DNA from: Lysobacter avium
Lineage (GTDB): Bacteria > Pseudomonadota > Gammaproteobacteria > Xanthomonadales > Xanthomonadaceae
Length of the DNA stretch: 64,000 nucleotides
Direction of reading: 5' to 3'
Assembly (NCBI RefSeq): GCF_015209745.1
Contig: NZ_CP063657.1
Location: forward strand, 1,116,001 to 1,180,000
Part shown: in pieces, positions 8,502 through 16,040 of the stretch
How positions within the stretch are numbered: the stretch's first letter is position 1
How the letters are laid out: each line of letters opens with the position of its first letter
Program-made: the position numbers and the translations under genes
The notes under the pieces: generated by a model
The model's input: the letters and a program-made list of their open reading frames with translations, nothing else
What the model was told of the DNA's origin: nothing
Databases searched by the model: none

Positions 8502-8561
8502 ACCTAACACCAGAATTAAGCCGCGCCGCGAAGCGGTGTCGGCTTGAATGAATTGTTAGGC
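8502..8561 (-). other. attC site 4 (60 bp, type C)
   Basis: The minus strand runs from GCCTAAC to GTTAGGT, with a short GC-rich hairpin nearly identical to attC 2. It closes the lipoprotein cassette, and the C-terminus of that gene is encoded inside it. Confidence 0.8.
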
Positions 8562-8947
8562 CTCAGGCACGCAGCAATGCCGCTCGCAAATTGCGCGGCT
8601 GCCTGATCAGCCCCTAGGTCAGTGAAGTATGGCCCACTTGCCTTGACCTTGATGCGTCCGTCGCCTGTTTCTGGCTCGTACCTGATCTGTGTCCGGATGC
8701 CAACGATGTTGGACTCATTGAACCGATTGGTCTCAAACAAGCCAGAACTAGCATCCCGTGCCGTGATGAGGTCACTCCATGTTCCGCGCTGGATCTTAAG
8801 TATGCGAATAGTGGTCTCCGCACAAGCGAAGATCGCTTCCGAAGACGTGCCGGGTTTAGTGCTAAAGCGGTGGGTGGCGGACGGCTCAATCAGCCCGCAG
8901 CCGCCCAGAAGAACCATGAAGAACGCAATGACGGCGAGATGCTTCAT
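8516..8947 (-). CDS. Cassette gene: putative lipoprotein
   Basis: The start at 8947 gives MKHLAVIAFFMVLLGGCGLI, a signal sequence with lipobox LGGC. The 143-residue product has no family I recognise; the body contains SSEAIFACAETTIRILKIQRG and GIRTQIRYEPETGDGRIKV, giving a mixed alpha/beta impression. Its last residues (LRPNNSFKPTPLRGAA) are translated from attC 4, as happens when the stop codon lies within the recombination site. It is probably exported and membrane anchored. Confidence 0.68.
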   Translation of the reverse strand: MKHLAVIAFFMVLLGGCGLIEPSATHRFSTKPGTSSEAIFACAETTIRILKIQRGTWSDLITARDASSGLFETNRFNESNIVGIRTQIRYEPETGDGRIKVKASGPYFTDLGADQAAAQFASGIAACLRPNNSFKPTPLRGAA

Positions 8948-8952
8948 ATGAG

Positions 8953-9069
8953 GCCTAACGCTTGAGGTAAGCCGCCCCGGACGAGGAGACTGGGAGTCGA
9001 GGATGCCACACCAACCAGACCTTTGAACGGAGCCCGCGGACCGGGGTCGGCTTGACCGAATGGTTAGGC
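8953..9069 (-). other. attC site 5 (117 bp)
   Basis: The minus strand runs from GCCTAAC to GTTAGGC, with GTCAAGCCGACC and GGCTTACC inner boxes. The interior differs from the three main classes. It closes the small cassette at 9070-9281. Confidence 0.75.
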
Positions 9070-9281
9070 GGCGGACCTTCTGGGGGAGGCGAGGGCAGGC
9101 TGCGACAAGCCAGGCGCGGAAGGGTCTCGTGGCGAGGACGCGTTGCCGAGAACTCACGGCGCGCGGTGCTGCCGAGCCCCTGCAAGGTGGTCAGCGGCCA
9201 TGTCACCGACGCTGCTTGAGATACGGCGAGTGCGACCGTAGTTGCACGTGACTAAGCGCGAACGTGAGCCTGCGATCTGAC
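9070..9281. other. Short cassette without a clear gene
   Basis: About 212 bp lie between attC 5 and attC 6. A minus-strand frame from ATG at 9206 (MTWPLTTLQGLGSTARREFS...) runs into attC 5, and a plus-strand frame of 63 codons also exists. Neither has family features, a good ribosome site or a natural composition, so I do not call a gene. Confidence 0.5.
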
Positions 9282-9389
9282 GCCTAACACCCGAGTTAAG
9301 CCGACACGCTTTGTGGCGGCAGTGAGGCAACAAATTACCTTAGAAATTTGCCGCCACGAAGCGTGTTCGGCTTGAACGATTTGTTAGGT
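9282..9389 (-). other. attC site 6 (108 bp)
   Basis: The minus strand runs from ACCTAAC to GTTAGGC. The interior forms a long hairpin between the CACGCTTTGTGGCGGCA and TGCCGCCACGAAGCGTG segments. It closes the cassette of the exported 149-residue protein. Confidence 0.82.
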
Positions 9390-9784
9390 ATGCGGGCGCA
9401 GGCCTCTACAAGCCTCCTTGCAGCAGAATCCGCGCACTCTGACCCGTGCCCCGAACAGTTAAGGACGTCTGCGGAGATAAATCTTTCGTCTTGCTGCTTC
9501 AAGACGTAGAACACACGAAACCGATCGTTAGTCGGATAGGCCCGAACGTCGTTAGCGGGCGAGCGAACAAGATAGAACTCGATGTCGAAATCGCCAGAAG
9601 TTCGCGCCATGCCAAGCGAGCTGTCCCGACGCACTGCTTGCTCCAATGCGACCGCAAAGTGCTGTGAAATGCTGCTGTGCGAGTCACCGCTTGCAAACTG
9701 AACGACGCAGGCACTCGGTGGAGAACCACCAGCACTTGCGAGTGCCGCTGTAAGGACTGTGGCCGCGAGTAGTGTCATGAGCAT
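9335..9784 (-). CDS. Cassette gene: predicted secreted protein of unknown function
   Basis: The chosen start at 9784 gives MLMTLLAATVLTAALASAGG, a Sec-type signal peptide; ATG two codons later (9778) is an alternative. Longer frames run through attC 7. The 149-residue product has SACVVQFASGDSHSSIS, FDIEFYLVRSP, FRVFYVLKQQDERFI and two cysteines near CSGHGSEC. I do not recognise a family. The C-terminal residues (PNKSFKPNTLRGGKFLR) are translated from attC 6. Confidence 0.6.
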   Translation of the reverse strand: MLMTLLAATVLTAALASAGGSPPSACVVQFASGDSHSSISQHFAVALEQAVRRDSSLGMARTSGDFDIEFYLVRSPANDVRAYPTNDRFRVFYVLKQQDERFISADVLNCSGHGSECADSAARRLVEACARIPNKSFKPNTLRGGKFLR

Positions 9785-9896
9785 GCCTAACGCCAGAGTT
9801 AAGCCGAACCGCGTAGTGGAGGCAAAGGCATGGCAAGCTTTTTCTGCCATGTCTTTGCTGTAGCGAAGCGGTTTCGGCTTGAACGAATTGTTAGGC
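9785..9896 (-). other. attC site 7 (112 bp, type A)
   Basis: The minus strand runs from GCCTAAC to GTTAGGC, with the inner hairpin GACATGGCAGAAAAAGC / GCATGGCAAGC characteristic of type A sites. It closes the ICMT-like cassette. Confidence 0.88.
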
Positions 9897-9897
9897 C

Positions 9898-10359
9898 TCA
9901 CAGCCAGCGTGGGGCCTGCTTACACAGTGCAGCGTACTCGTGCGGGAAGCCAGCGGACAAGTGACGCTCCTCCGGCTGAATCTGGAACCGTGAGATGTAG
10001 AGCATGAAGGCTGGGACGGCTACCAGAGCGGCTGCGTTTTGCAAGTAGAGCGCCCAGCCCAGAAGAATCATGGCGTGGCCCAGGTACATCGGATTGCGGG
10101 TAAACCGATAGATACCCGATGTGACCAGCTGCGTGGTTGAGCCTGGCCTGAGCGGATTGACCGTGGTGCCAGCATGTTGAAAGGCCAGCTTGGGAAGGAC
10201 GTTGAGCGCCAAGCCCGCCAATGCGGACGCGATAGCAGCGAAGGTGCGCAAGGGCAGCGCGAACGCGAGAGCAGGTAGAAGCTGGGAAGCACCAAATGCG
10301 GCCGCGCCAAGTAGCAACATGACGAACGGCGGCGGTACTTTTGTCTCAAGCCATCGCAT
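9898..10359 (-). CDS. Cassette gene: isoprenylcysteine carboxyl methyltransferase (ICMT/PEMT)-like membrane protein
   Basis: The 153-residue protein has four to five hydrophobic helices and the hallmark block LVTSGIYRFTRNPMYLGH (about residues 79-96), followed by a helix pair and QPEERHLSAGFPHEYAALC with the conserved E-E. This is the SAM-binding region of the ICMT/phospholipid methyltransferase superfamily. It probably methylates a membrane-associated small molecule or lipid; the substrate is unknown. It fills a cassette between attC 8 and attC 7. Confidence 0.82.
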   Translation of the reverse strand: MRWLETKVPPPFVMLLLGAAAFGASQLLPALAFALPLRTFAAIASALAGLALNVLPKLAFQHAGTTVNPLRPGSTTQLVTSGIYRFTRNPMYLGHAMILLGWALYLQNAAALVAVPAFMLYISRFQIQPEERHLSAGFPHEYAALCKQAPRWL

Positions 10360-10373
10360 AGGTCGGAGTGAGG

Positions 10374-10489
10374 CCTAACACCGTAGTTAAGCCGACCCCC
10401 AACGCGTGGGCCGGACGTTGGCGGAAATAGAGCAATGACTCTGCCTGAAAGTGGGACTTCGGGGGTTCGGCTTGAACGACGAGTTAGGT
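10374..10489 (-). other. attC site 8 (116 bp, type B)
   Basis: The minus strand runs from ACCTAAC to GTTAGGC and is near-identical to attC 1 and attC 3 in its interior. The stop codon of the cold-shock/DUF1294 gene falls in its first core box. Confidence 0.87.
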
Positions 10490-11095
10490 GCCAAGCAGCG
10501 TAGCTGTGATTGCGTGTGCAAGGCCGCTATGCACAAGCCAAACGACAACTGCAATGTTGACGAGTACCGTAACCCAAAAGGCCTGCTGAAACGACGCCTT
10601 TACAGTCTTATGGTGGAACTGTTGCTGCGCAATGAGCGCACCAGGCCAGCCACCCAGCAAGTCCGCTAGGTGCAACGTGCTTTCCGGAGTCCGCTGCATG
10701 TCTTTGCCAGCAGCAGCCTTGTCCAGCGAATACATGATGTAAGACACGCAGCTAAGCAGCATGTAGCCGACTGTGATCACCGCCGGGACGCGGCCAAAGA
10801 GCAAGCCTAGTGTGACCGCGACCAAGAAAATGACACCAAGAGCCAGCCGCGGCAACGGCCTATATGGCTTACGTTGCTGGATCTTCTGACCGGCGTGCCG
10901 TGCGTCTGTTGCGGTTGTTCGGCCGCGGGCATCTTTTGCTGCCGCGTATGAGATGAGGTCGCCGTCAACTGGCCTGCGAGACCCGAACTGGAACGCTTTG
11001 ATATGAACAAAGGCGCGGTCTCCACCGTCATGTGGTGTAACAAAGCCGTAGCCTTTGACTTCGTTCCAGTCGGAAATTCTTCCTACGAATCTCAT
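10484..11095 (-). CDS. Cassette gene: cold-shock domain + DUF1294 membrane protein
   Basis: The 203-residue protein starts with a cold-shock/OB domain (residues about 1-60: MRFVGRISDWNEVKGYGFVT, with FVHIKAF as the RNP2-like strand). A basic linker (QKIQQRKPYRPLP) and a DUF1294 membrane region follow, with hydrophobic helices near 84-105, 108-124 and 175-195 and the DUF1294 landmarks SYIMYSLDKAAAGK, LHLADLLGGWPGALIAQQQF and HHKTVKASFQQAFW. It may bind RNA or ssDNA at the membrane; the role is unknown. The ATG at 11095 lies just inside the core site of the IS-split attC. Confidence 0.85.
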   Translation of the reverse strand: MRFVGRISDWNEVKGYGFVTPHDGGDRAFVHIKAFQFGSRRPVDGDLISYAAAKDARGRTTATDARHAGQKIQQRKPYRPLPRLALGVIFLVAVTLGLLFGRVPAVITVGYMLLSCVSYIMYSLDKAAAGKDMQRTPESTLHLADLLGGWPGALIAQQQFHHKTVKASFQQAFWVTVLVNIAVVVWLVHSGLAHAITATLLGT

Positions 11096-11111
11096 GGAAA
11101 GTCCATTTGGC

Positions 11112-11122
11112 AGCTAACACCT
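11112..11122 (-). other. attC site 9, left fragment (split by IS)
   Basis: The fragment carries the core AGCTAAC (minus strand GTTAGCT) followed by ACCT, which is where every other attC continues into AGTTAAGCC. Here the sequence breaks into the insertion sequence. The rest of the site resumes at 12281. Confidence 0.8.
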
Positions 11123-11124
11123 TA

Positions 11125-11135
11125 TGTCTTGAAGT
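11125..11135 (+). repeat. Left subterminal inverted repeat of the IS
   Basis: TGTCTTGaAGT matches the complement of 12264-12274 at 10 of 11 positions. Confidence 0.75.
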
Positions 11136-12255
<1,120 letters not shown>

Positions 12256-12263
12256 GCAGCAGG

Positions 12264-12274
12264 ACTGCAAGACA
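12264..12274 (+). repeat. Right subterminal inverted repeat of the IS
   Basis: ACTGCAAGACA is the inverted partner of 11125-11135. Six bases (GTTGCT) separate it from the resumed attC sequence. Confidence 0.75.
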
Positions 12275-12280
12275 GTTGCT

Positions 12281-12381
12281 GAGTTAAGCCGAAACGCGTA
12301 GTGGAGCCAAATACATGGCAAGCTTTATCTGCCATGTATTTGGTGGAACGAAGCGGTTTCGGCTTGAAGGAATTGTTAGGG
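12281..12381 (-). other. attC site 9, right fragment (type A)
   Basis: This is the remainder of the split attC. The minus strand starts CCCTAAC, continues GTTCAAGCC-like (CTTCAAGCCGAAACCGC) and the type A hairpin (ATACATGGCAGATAAAGC / GCATGGC...), and ends at GGCTTAACTC where the IS begins. With 11112-11122 it would rebuild a normal 112-bp site. Confidence 0.85.
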
Positions 12382-12795
12382 CGCGTAGCGAGGACTGCCA
12401 CCGCCCTGGAGCCATTTTAAGGGAAAGAAACACATGAGGGACATTGCTGCAGCCAGACCGAGCATTGCGCCCATTTTTGCAAGAAACGACCAGTGATCAG
12501 TTGGGTATGGTTCTCCGGCCTTGAGCGCGGCAAGCAGAAATACCGAGGCCCAAGTGACTGACAGGAGCCAAACAAATCCGCAATGCCGGGATACAGCAGG
12601 CACCGCAAGCGCCGTACGATATTGGAGCGAGCCAACGGCACCACCGAGTGATGCTGCAAATAAGGCCCACTCAAGCGTGCCAGAAAGGGACCAAGACACA
12701 ATGACCGTGGTTGCAACCACAGTAAGCGCCAGAGCGAATGCAGTGATTGTTGCGGCACGTAGCCAAAAACGAAAATTGATTGACTGTGAACTCAT
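12376..12795 (-). CDS. Cassette gene: small integral membrane protein
   Basis: The 139-residue protein has four predicted membrane helices (about residues 12-33, 39-57, 72-92 and 106-127) and no family I recognise. The start at 12795 lies 8 bp from attC 10. The stop codon falls in the first core box of the IS-split attC 9. The IS now separates it from the downstream cassettes, so any read-through expression from the array is probably interrupted here. Confidence 0.68.
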   Translation of the reverse strand: MSSQSINFRFWLRAATITAFALALTVVATTVIVSWSLSGTLEWALFAASLGGAVGSLQYRTALAVPAVSRHCGFVWLLSVTWASVFLLAALKAGEPYPTDHWSFLAKMGAMLGLAAAMSLMCFFPLKWLQGGGSPRYAP

Positions 12796-12802
12796 ATCAG
12801 CG

Positions 12803-12914
12803 CCCTAACACCTAAGTTAAGCCGAATTGCAGCGCGTAGCCGGCCACATGGCAAGCTCTTTCTGCCATGTGGCTGGTGTAGCGATGCAATTTCGGCTTGA
12901 ACGCATTGTTAGGC
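12803..12914 (-). other. attC site 10 (112 bp, type A)
   Basis: The minus strand runs from GCCTAAC to GTTAGGG, with type A interior (CCACATGGCAGAAAGAGC / TGCCATGTGG). It is almost identical to attC 13. It closes the 12909-13157 cassette. Confidence 0.9.
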
Positions 12915-13157
12915 CGCGTCGTCTTGTTTGGAGTGCCTTGGCCGCTTGCTCTTCGTAGCAAGGCGAAATGCCATGTAAGCAACGATCAACGCGAGCAGAA
13001 TTAAGACGCACAAAATGCCAGGAAGAAGCCACACCGGTGAGCCGTCAAACGCCCCAACGATGCGAGGCCCGACCAAAGTTCCGGTCAGTGATCCCACAAG
13101 CGCGAACGTGAAAAACATTAGCGCCTTACGAGGCGTCAATCTGCGAGTAGTAGCCAT
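12909..13157 (-). CDS. Cassette gene: small two-helix membrane protein
   Basis: The ATG at 13157 (MATTRRLTPRKALMFFTFAL) is chosen over an upstream GTG that sits inside the attC core. The 82-residue product has two hydrophobic helices (about residues 12-32 and 42-66), a basic tail (ATKSKRPRHSKQDDAA) and no recognised family. The start is uncertain because neither candidate has a strong ribosome site. Confidence 0.58.
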   Translation of the reverse strand: MATTRRLTPRKALMFFTFALVGSLTGTLVGPRIVGAFDGSPVWLLPGILCVLILLALIVAYMAFRLATKSKRPRHSKQDDAA

Positions 13158-13181
13158 CTCTATCTCGAAGTTGTTTTTGAG

Positions 13182-13293
13182 GCCTAACACCTAAGTTAAG
13201 CCGACCCGCGTAGTGGAGTGGACCAAGTGGCAAGCTTTACCTGCCGCCTGGGCCGCGTAACGAAGCGGGTTCGGCTTGAACGCATTGTTAGGC
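13182..13293 (-). other. attC site 11 (112 bp, type A)
   Basis: The minus strand runs from GCCTAAC to GTTAGGC, with the type A hairpin around GGCAGGTAAAGCTTGCC. It closes the cassette at 13288-13734. Confidence 0.9.
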
Positions 13294-13734
13294 CGCGCCG
13301 CCCGACAGCCTGCCCCAAGACTGCCGAAGGCCCACAAGGTGGACGATTCCGATCAGCAGGCAGATTGAGGAGCTTACGACCCAGAACGTCATGCTGTTTC
13401 CCGGGAAGTACGCCATGACCGGCACAAATGCGACGCCCCGGACGACGTAGATGGCCGTGATTGCGGAGAGGATAGTACGCCGCAACGGCAGCTTGCGAAT
13501 CACGCCGGCACCGGACAGCGCGTAAGCGCTCCAAACGGCAAGAACGCCGGCAATGGCCAGGGTAACGACAGTGGGATACCAGTGGCCGGCTAAATGCAGC
13601 TGTGCCATTCGCTCTCCGGCGCCCAAGAGCCGAAACAGCGGAGCGCCCATTGCCAGACACGCCAGATGCAGCAGCGCAGCGAATCCGCTGAGCGCCGCGC
13701 CGACTGCCAGAAGGTTGTTGGTTGGACTGGCCAT
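13288..13734 (-). CDS. Cassette gene: four-helix integral membrane protein
   Basis: The start at 13734 (MASPTNNLLAVGAALSGFAA) is just downstream of attC 12; the longer frame runs through the attC. The 148-residue product has four hydrophobic segments (about residues 8-30, 50-70, 84-105 and 116-136) with PTVVTLAIAGVLAVWSAYAL and CLLIGIVHLVGLRQSW. It resembles small membrane proteins frequent in cassette arrays. The function is unknown. Confidence 0.7.
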   Translation of the reverse strand: MASPTNNLLAVGAALSGFAALLHLACLAMGAPLFRLLGAGERMAQLHLAGHWYPTVVTLAIAGVLAVWSAYALSGAGVIRKLPLRRTILSAITAIYVVRGVAFVPVMAYFPGNSMTFWVVSSSICLLIGIVHLVGLRQSWGRLSGGAA

Positions 13735-13748
13735 GTAGCTCCCAGGCG

Positions 13749-13860
13749 GCCTAACACCTAAGTTAAGCCGAGCTGCGCAGTGGAGCCAACCACATGGCAA
13801 GTTGTACCTGCCATGTGGTTGGTGGAACGAAGCGGCTTCGGCTTGAACGCATGGTTAGGG
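13749..13860 (-). other. attC site 12 (112 bp, type A)
   Basis: The minus strand runs from CCCTAAC to GTTAGGC, with the interior hairpin CCACATGGCAGGTACAAC / TTGCCATGTGG. It closes the cassette at 13855-14364. Confidence 0.9.
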
Positions 13861-14364
13861 CGCGATGCGGGAGATTTGTGCGTCGAGGTCCTCCCGAGCT
13901 TCAAGCGCCTTATGGACGAGGCGCTCAACTGCCTCGATCTTTCTGCGGTTAAGTTCGACATCTCCGGGATCGTGGCTTTTGAAGTCCAATGCCTTTCTCA
14001 ATTCTTCTAGCAGATCATCTGATTCAGATGCACGGGCATTGCGAAGGGCAGTTAGCCCCGCGAACTCCTCGGAATGTAATCTCCTTGCCCGGTTTGCAAT
14101 GGCGGTTCCGATAAGCGCACCGCTCATGGCGCCACAAATCAAATTAGTCAGCTCTACCAAATGGCGAAGAATCGGATCGTTGGCTGTAACGCCTATGGAG
14201 TTAAGCCACTCTGCCGATTGCGAAAATCCGTAGGCTACGATGATCGTTAGAGTTCCGACTGCAAACATACGCCATGGTCGTGCATGACTCTTCGCATCCG
14301 CTGCTAGATAGATTGCGAGCCCGACGTTGACGGCAAAAAGCGCTACAAACACGATTCCGTACAT
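13855..14364 (-). CDS. Cassette gene: membrane protein with cytosolic coiled coil
   Basis: The 169-residue protein has an N-terminal helix (MYGIVFVALFAVNVGLAIYL), a second at about 33-52 and a third near 73-91. A soluble charged C-terminal half follows (RRLHSEEFAGLTALRNARAS, then LLEELRKALDFKS and RRKIEAVERLVHKALEARED) that should form a coiled coil. I do not recognise a family. The stop codon lies in the attC 12 core. Confidence 0.68.
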   Translation of the reverse strand: MYGIVFVALFAVNVGLAIYLAADAKSHARPWRMFAVGTLTIIVAYGFSQSAEWLNSIGVTANDPILRHLVELTNLICGAMSGALIGTAIANRARRLHSEEFAGLTALRNARASESDDLLEELRKALDFKSHDPGDVELNRRKIEAVERLVHKALEAREDLDAQISRIAP

Positions 14365-14372
14365 TTCCTAGC

Positions 14373-14484
14373 CCCTAACACCTAAGTTAAGCCGAATTGC
14401 AACGAGTAGCCGGGCACATAGCAAGCTTCTTCTGCCATGTGGCTGGTGTAGCGATGCAATTTCGGCTTGAACGCATTGTTAGAT
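14373..14484 (-). other. attC site 13 (112 bp, type A)
   Basis: The minus strand runs from ATCTAAC to GTTAGGG and is nearly identical throughout to attC 10. It closes the zinc-ribbon/Ltp cassette; about 100 bp without a gene separate it from that gene's stop. Confidence 0.9.
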
Positions 14485-14586
14485 GCTCAGGCCGGCGGAA
14501 GTGAGATCAAGTAGTCTGTACTCGCACTTTCCGACACCCCATTGAAATAGTGGAGAAAATGTACAGAGCTGGCACTTTGCGACCCA

Positions 14587-15138
14587 CTAACAAGCACCCG
14601 CTTGACGGGCGCCGTGAGTTGCTTGGCTCACTGTGTATTTGTCGCCTGCACTTGACGAAAGTTGCTCTATGAGGCCTTTGCAAGAGAAGCCCTGCATGCT
14701 CAAGTACTGCCGCGCAGACCGAACTGCCTGTTCGTTCCAATCAACTGTCAGGCTATCCACCGCAGTGGTTGCATCCGCGACAATATAACCATCCCCATAA
14801 TCGGATGAGAGTTGCTCAATAAGTCCGTCACGCGAAAATCCTTGAAAGCTCAGGTACTGGTTGGCGGATCTAATCGCGTTGTCACGTGGTCCAGTCAGGC
14901 CATCGGCTCCCACACTACCTAGGTCTTGCATGGATTGAAGGAACTGGGCTTGGCGATCTTCTTCTGCATGATCTGCCTTGCCAGAACTGTAAATCATGCC
15001 AACCAAGAGAGCGGCCAACGCAAGGATCAGAATCCTTGACCCCGTGACAACATGCTTAAGCTGTCTTCCACAATGCGGACATTTGGACGCCGACGTGGAA
15101 ACAGTCTTTCCGCAGTCTTTACATTTCTCAGTGCCCAT
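14587..15138 (-). CDS. Cassette gene: zinc-ribbon, membrane-anchored protein with two Ltp repeats
   Basis: The 183-residue protein starts with a zinc ribbon (C6-x2-C9 in KCKDCGK, C20-x2-C23 in KCPHCG). A single transmembrane helix (about 35-52) follows, then two copies of a roughly 45-residue unit: SANQYLSFQGFSRDGLIEQL and SARQYLSMQGFSCKGLIEQL, each followed by a G-D-x-Y segment. This is the Ltp (host cell surface-exposed lipoprotein) domain first linked to phage superinfection exclusion in Gram-positive phages and also common in bacterial genes. A surface or periplasmic exclusion role is possible but not shown. Confidence 0.78.
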   Translation of the reverse strand: MGTEKCKDCGKTVSTSASKCPHCGRQLKHVVTGSRILILALAALLVGMIYSSGKADHAEEDRQAQFLQSMQDLGSVGADGLTGPRDNAIRSANQYLSFQGFSRDGLIEQLSSDYGDGYIVADATTAVDSLTVDWNEQAVRSARQYLSMQGFSCKGLIEQLSSSAGDKYTVSQATHGARQAGAC

Positions 15139-15152
15139 GCACTCCCCCTAGC

Positions 15153-15224
15153 ATCTAACGCCGCGCTCCGCGGCAAATTTGGAGCGCAGCGGAAAATTTG
15201 TCCGACAGCAGCGCTTTGTTAGCT
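15153..15224 (-). other. attC site 14 (72 bp)
   Basis: The minus strand runs from AGCTAAC to GTTAGAT, with a strong inner hairpin (AAATTTTCCGCTGCGCTCC / GCGGAGCGCGGC). It separates the Ltp cassette from the restriction-modification block, suggesting that the block entered as the neighbouring cassette. Confidence 0.75.
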
Positions 15225-15233
15225 CTTGATGCT

Positions 15234-15257
15234 ACTTATAGTCGGTCGACTTATAGT
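15234..15257 (+). promoter_or_regulatory. C-box: double operator for the controller protein
   Basis: ACTTATAGTC - GGTC - GACTTATAGT is two copies of the GACT-N3-AGTC type operator recognised by controller (C) proteins of type II restriction-modification systems. It ends 23 bp before the controller start codon. In known systems the left operator activates and the right one represses the C-R promoter. Confidence 0.85.
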
Positions 15258-15280
15258 ATTCATTTGTCCAGAATTTCCTA

Positions 15281-15502
15281 ATGAGCATAACACACACTTT
15301 TGGCCTCCGAGTTCGGCACTTCAGAAAGAGCAAGGGCATATCTCAAGAAGAGCTTGCAGATATTTGCGGCTTGCATCGGACGTATATCGGCTCCGTTGAG
15401 CGCGGCGAACGGAACATAACCCTAAAAAATGCTGAATTAATAGCGCAGGCACTTGATGAGCCGCTGGCCGCTTTTTTCCTTGGAACAGATAATGAGCATT
15501 GA
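15281..15502 (+). CDS. Controller protein (C) of a type II restriction-modification system
   Basis: The 73-residue XRE-family helix-turn-helix protein has the size and layout of C proteins: LRVRHFRKSKGISQEELADI, then recognition helix HRTYIGSVERGERN and the C-terminal dimer helix. It is preceded by a canonical C-box. Its stop overlaps the endonuclease start by 11 bp, so the two are co-translated. It should delay endonuclease expression until methylation is established. Base composition is much more A+T-rich than the chromosome. Confidence 0.9.
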   Translation: MSITHTFGLRVRHFRKSKGISQEELADICGLHRTYIGSVERGERNITLKNAELIAQALDEPLAAFFLGTDNEH

Positions 15503-16040
15503 AGATAATTTAGATACAGTTTTAGCAAAGTACCACGCATCTTTCACAGCAAAGGTTTACTCCGATGAGAATGATGATCACGACATTCTCATGGATGCAT
15601 TTGGCATTACACCACAATTAAAACGCGAAAACCGGCAATACTGGGGTAGAGAGTTAGGGAAGTGCTGGGAATCACTTGTGATAGAAGTCTGTAAAAATTC
15701 TCCGTCATTTCAGCCCGCCTTACGAATTGGTGCCGATGAACCCTGCGACCTACGTGTAGACGGCTATGCTATTGATACAAAATACAGGGTTGGTTCCGGC
15801 GATTCAGGCACCCTCAAAAAATTCAAACAATATGGCCCATTGCTGAGAGAGCAGGGCTATGAACCTGTCTTCCTCTTCTTAAGAGAAGACAATCTGGCCG
15901 CCGCAATGACTGCTTGCAGAATCGGAGGTTGGACGATCCACATTGGCAAGCAATCATTCGAATTTATAAAAAATGTATCCGGATTTGATTTACAGGAATA
16001 CCTAGTTAAAAAAGCGCAAGGCTTTTTGGTAAATCGCTAG
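15492..16040 (+). CDS. Type II restriction endonuclease (possibly ApaLI-like)
   Basis: The ATG at 15492 (MSIEDNLDTVLAKYHASF) lies inside the end of the controller gene. The 182-residue product has a PD-(D/E)xK-type active site: E83 and D86 in ADEPCDLRVDG, then D95-x-K97 in AIDTKYRVG, followed by SGTLKKFKQYG and a core strand YEPVFLFLRED. The combination QYWGRELGKCW and AIDTKYRVGSGDSGTL resembles what I remember of ApaLI-family enzymes (GTGCAC), but that specificity is a guess. Position between a controller and a methyltransferase makes the nuclease role strong. Confidence 0.82.
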   Translation: MSIEDNLDTVLAKYHASFTAKVYSDENDDHDILMDAFGITPQLKRENRQYWGRELGKCWESLVIEVCKNSPSFQPALRIGADEPCDLRVDGYAIDTKYRVGSGDSGTLKKFKQYGPLLREQGYEPVFLFLREDNLAAAMTACRIGGWTIHIGKQSFEFIKNVSGFDLQEYLVKKAQGFLVNR

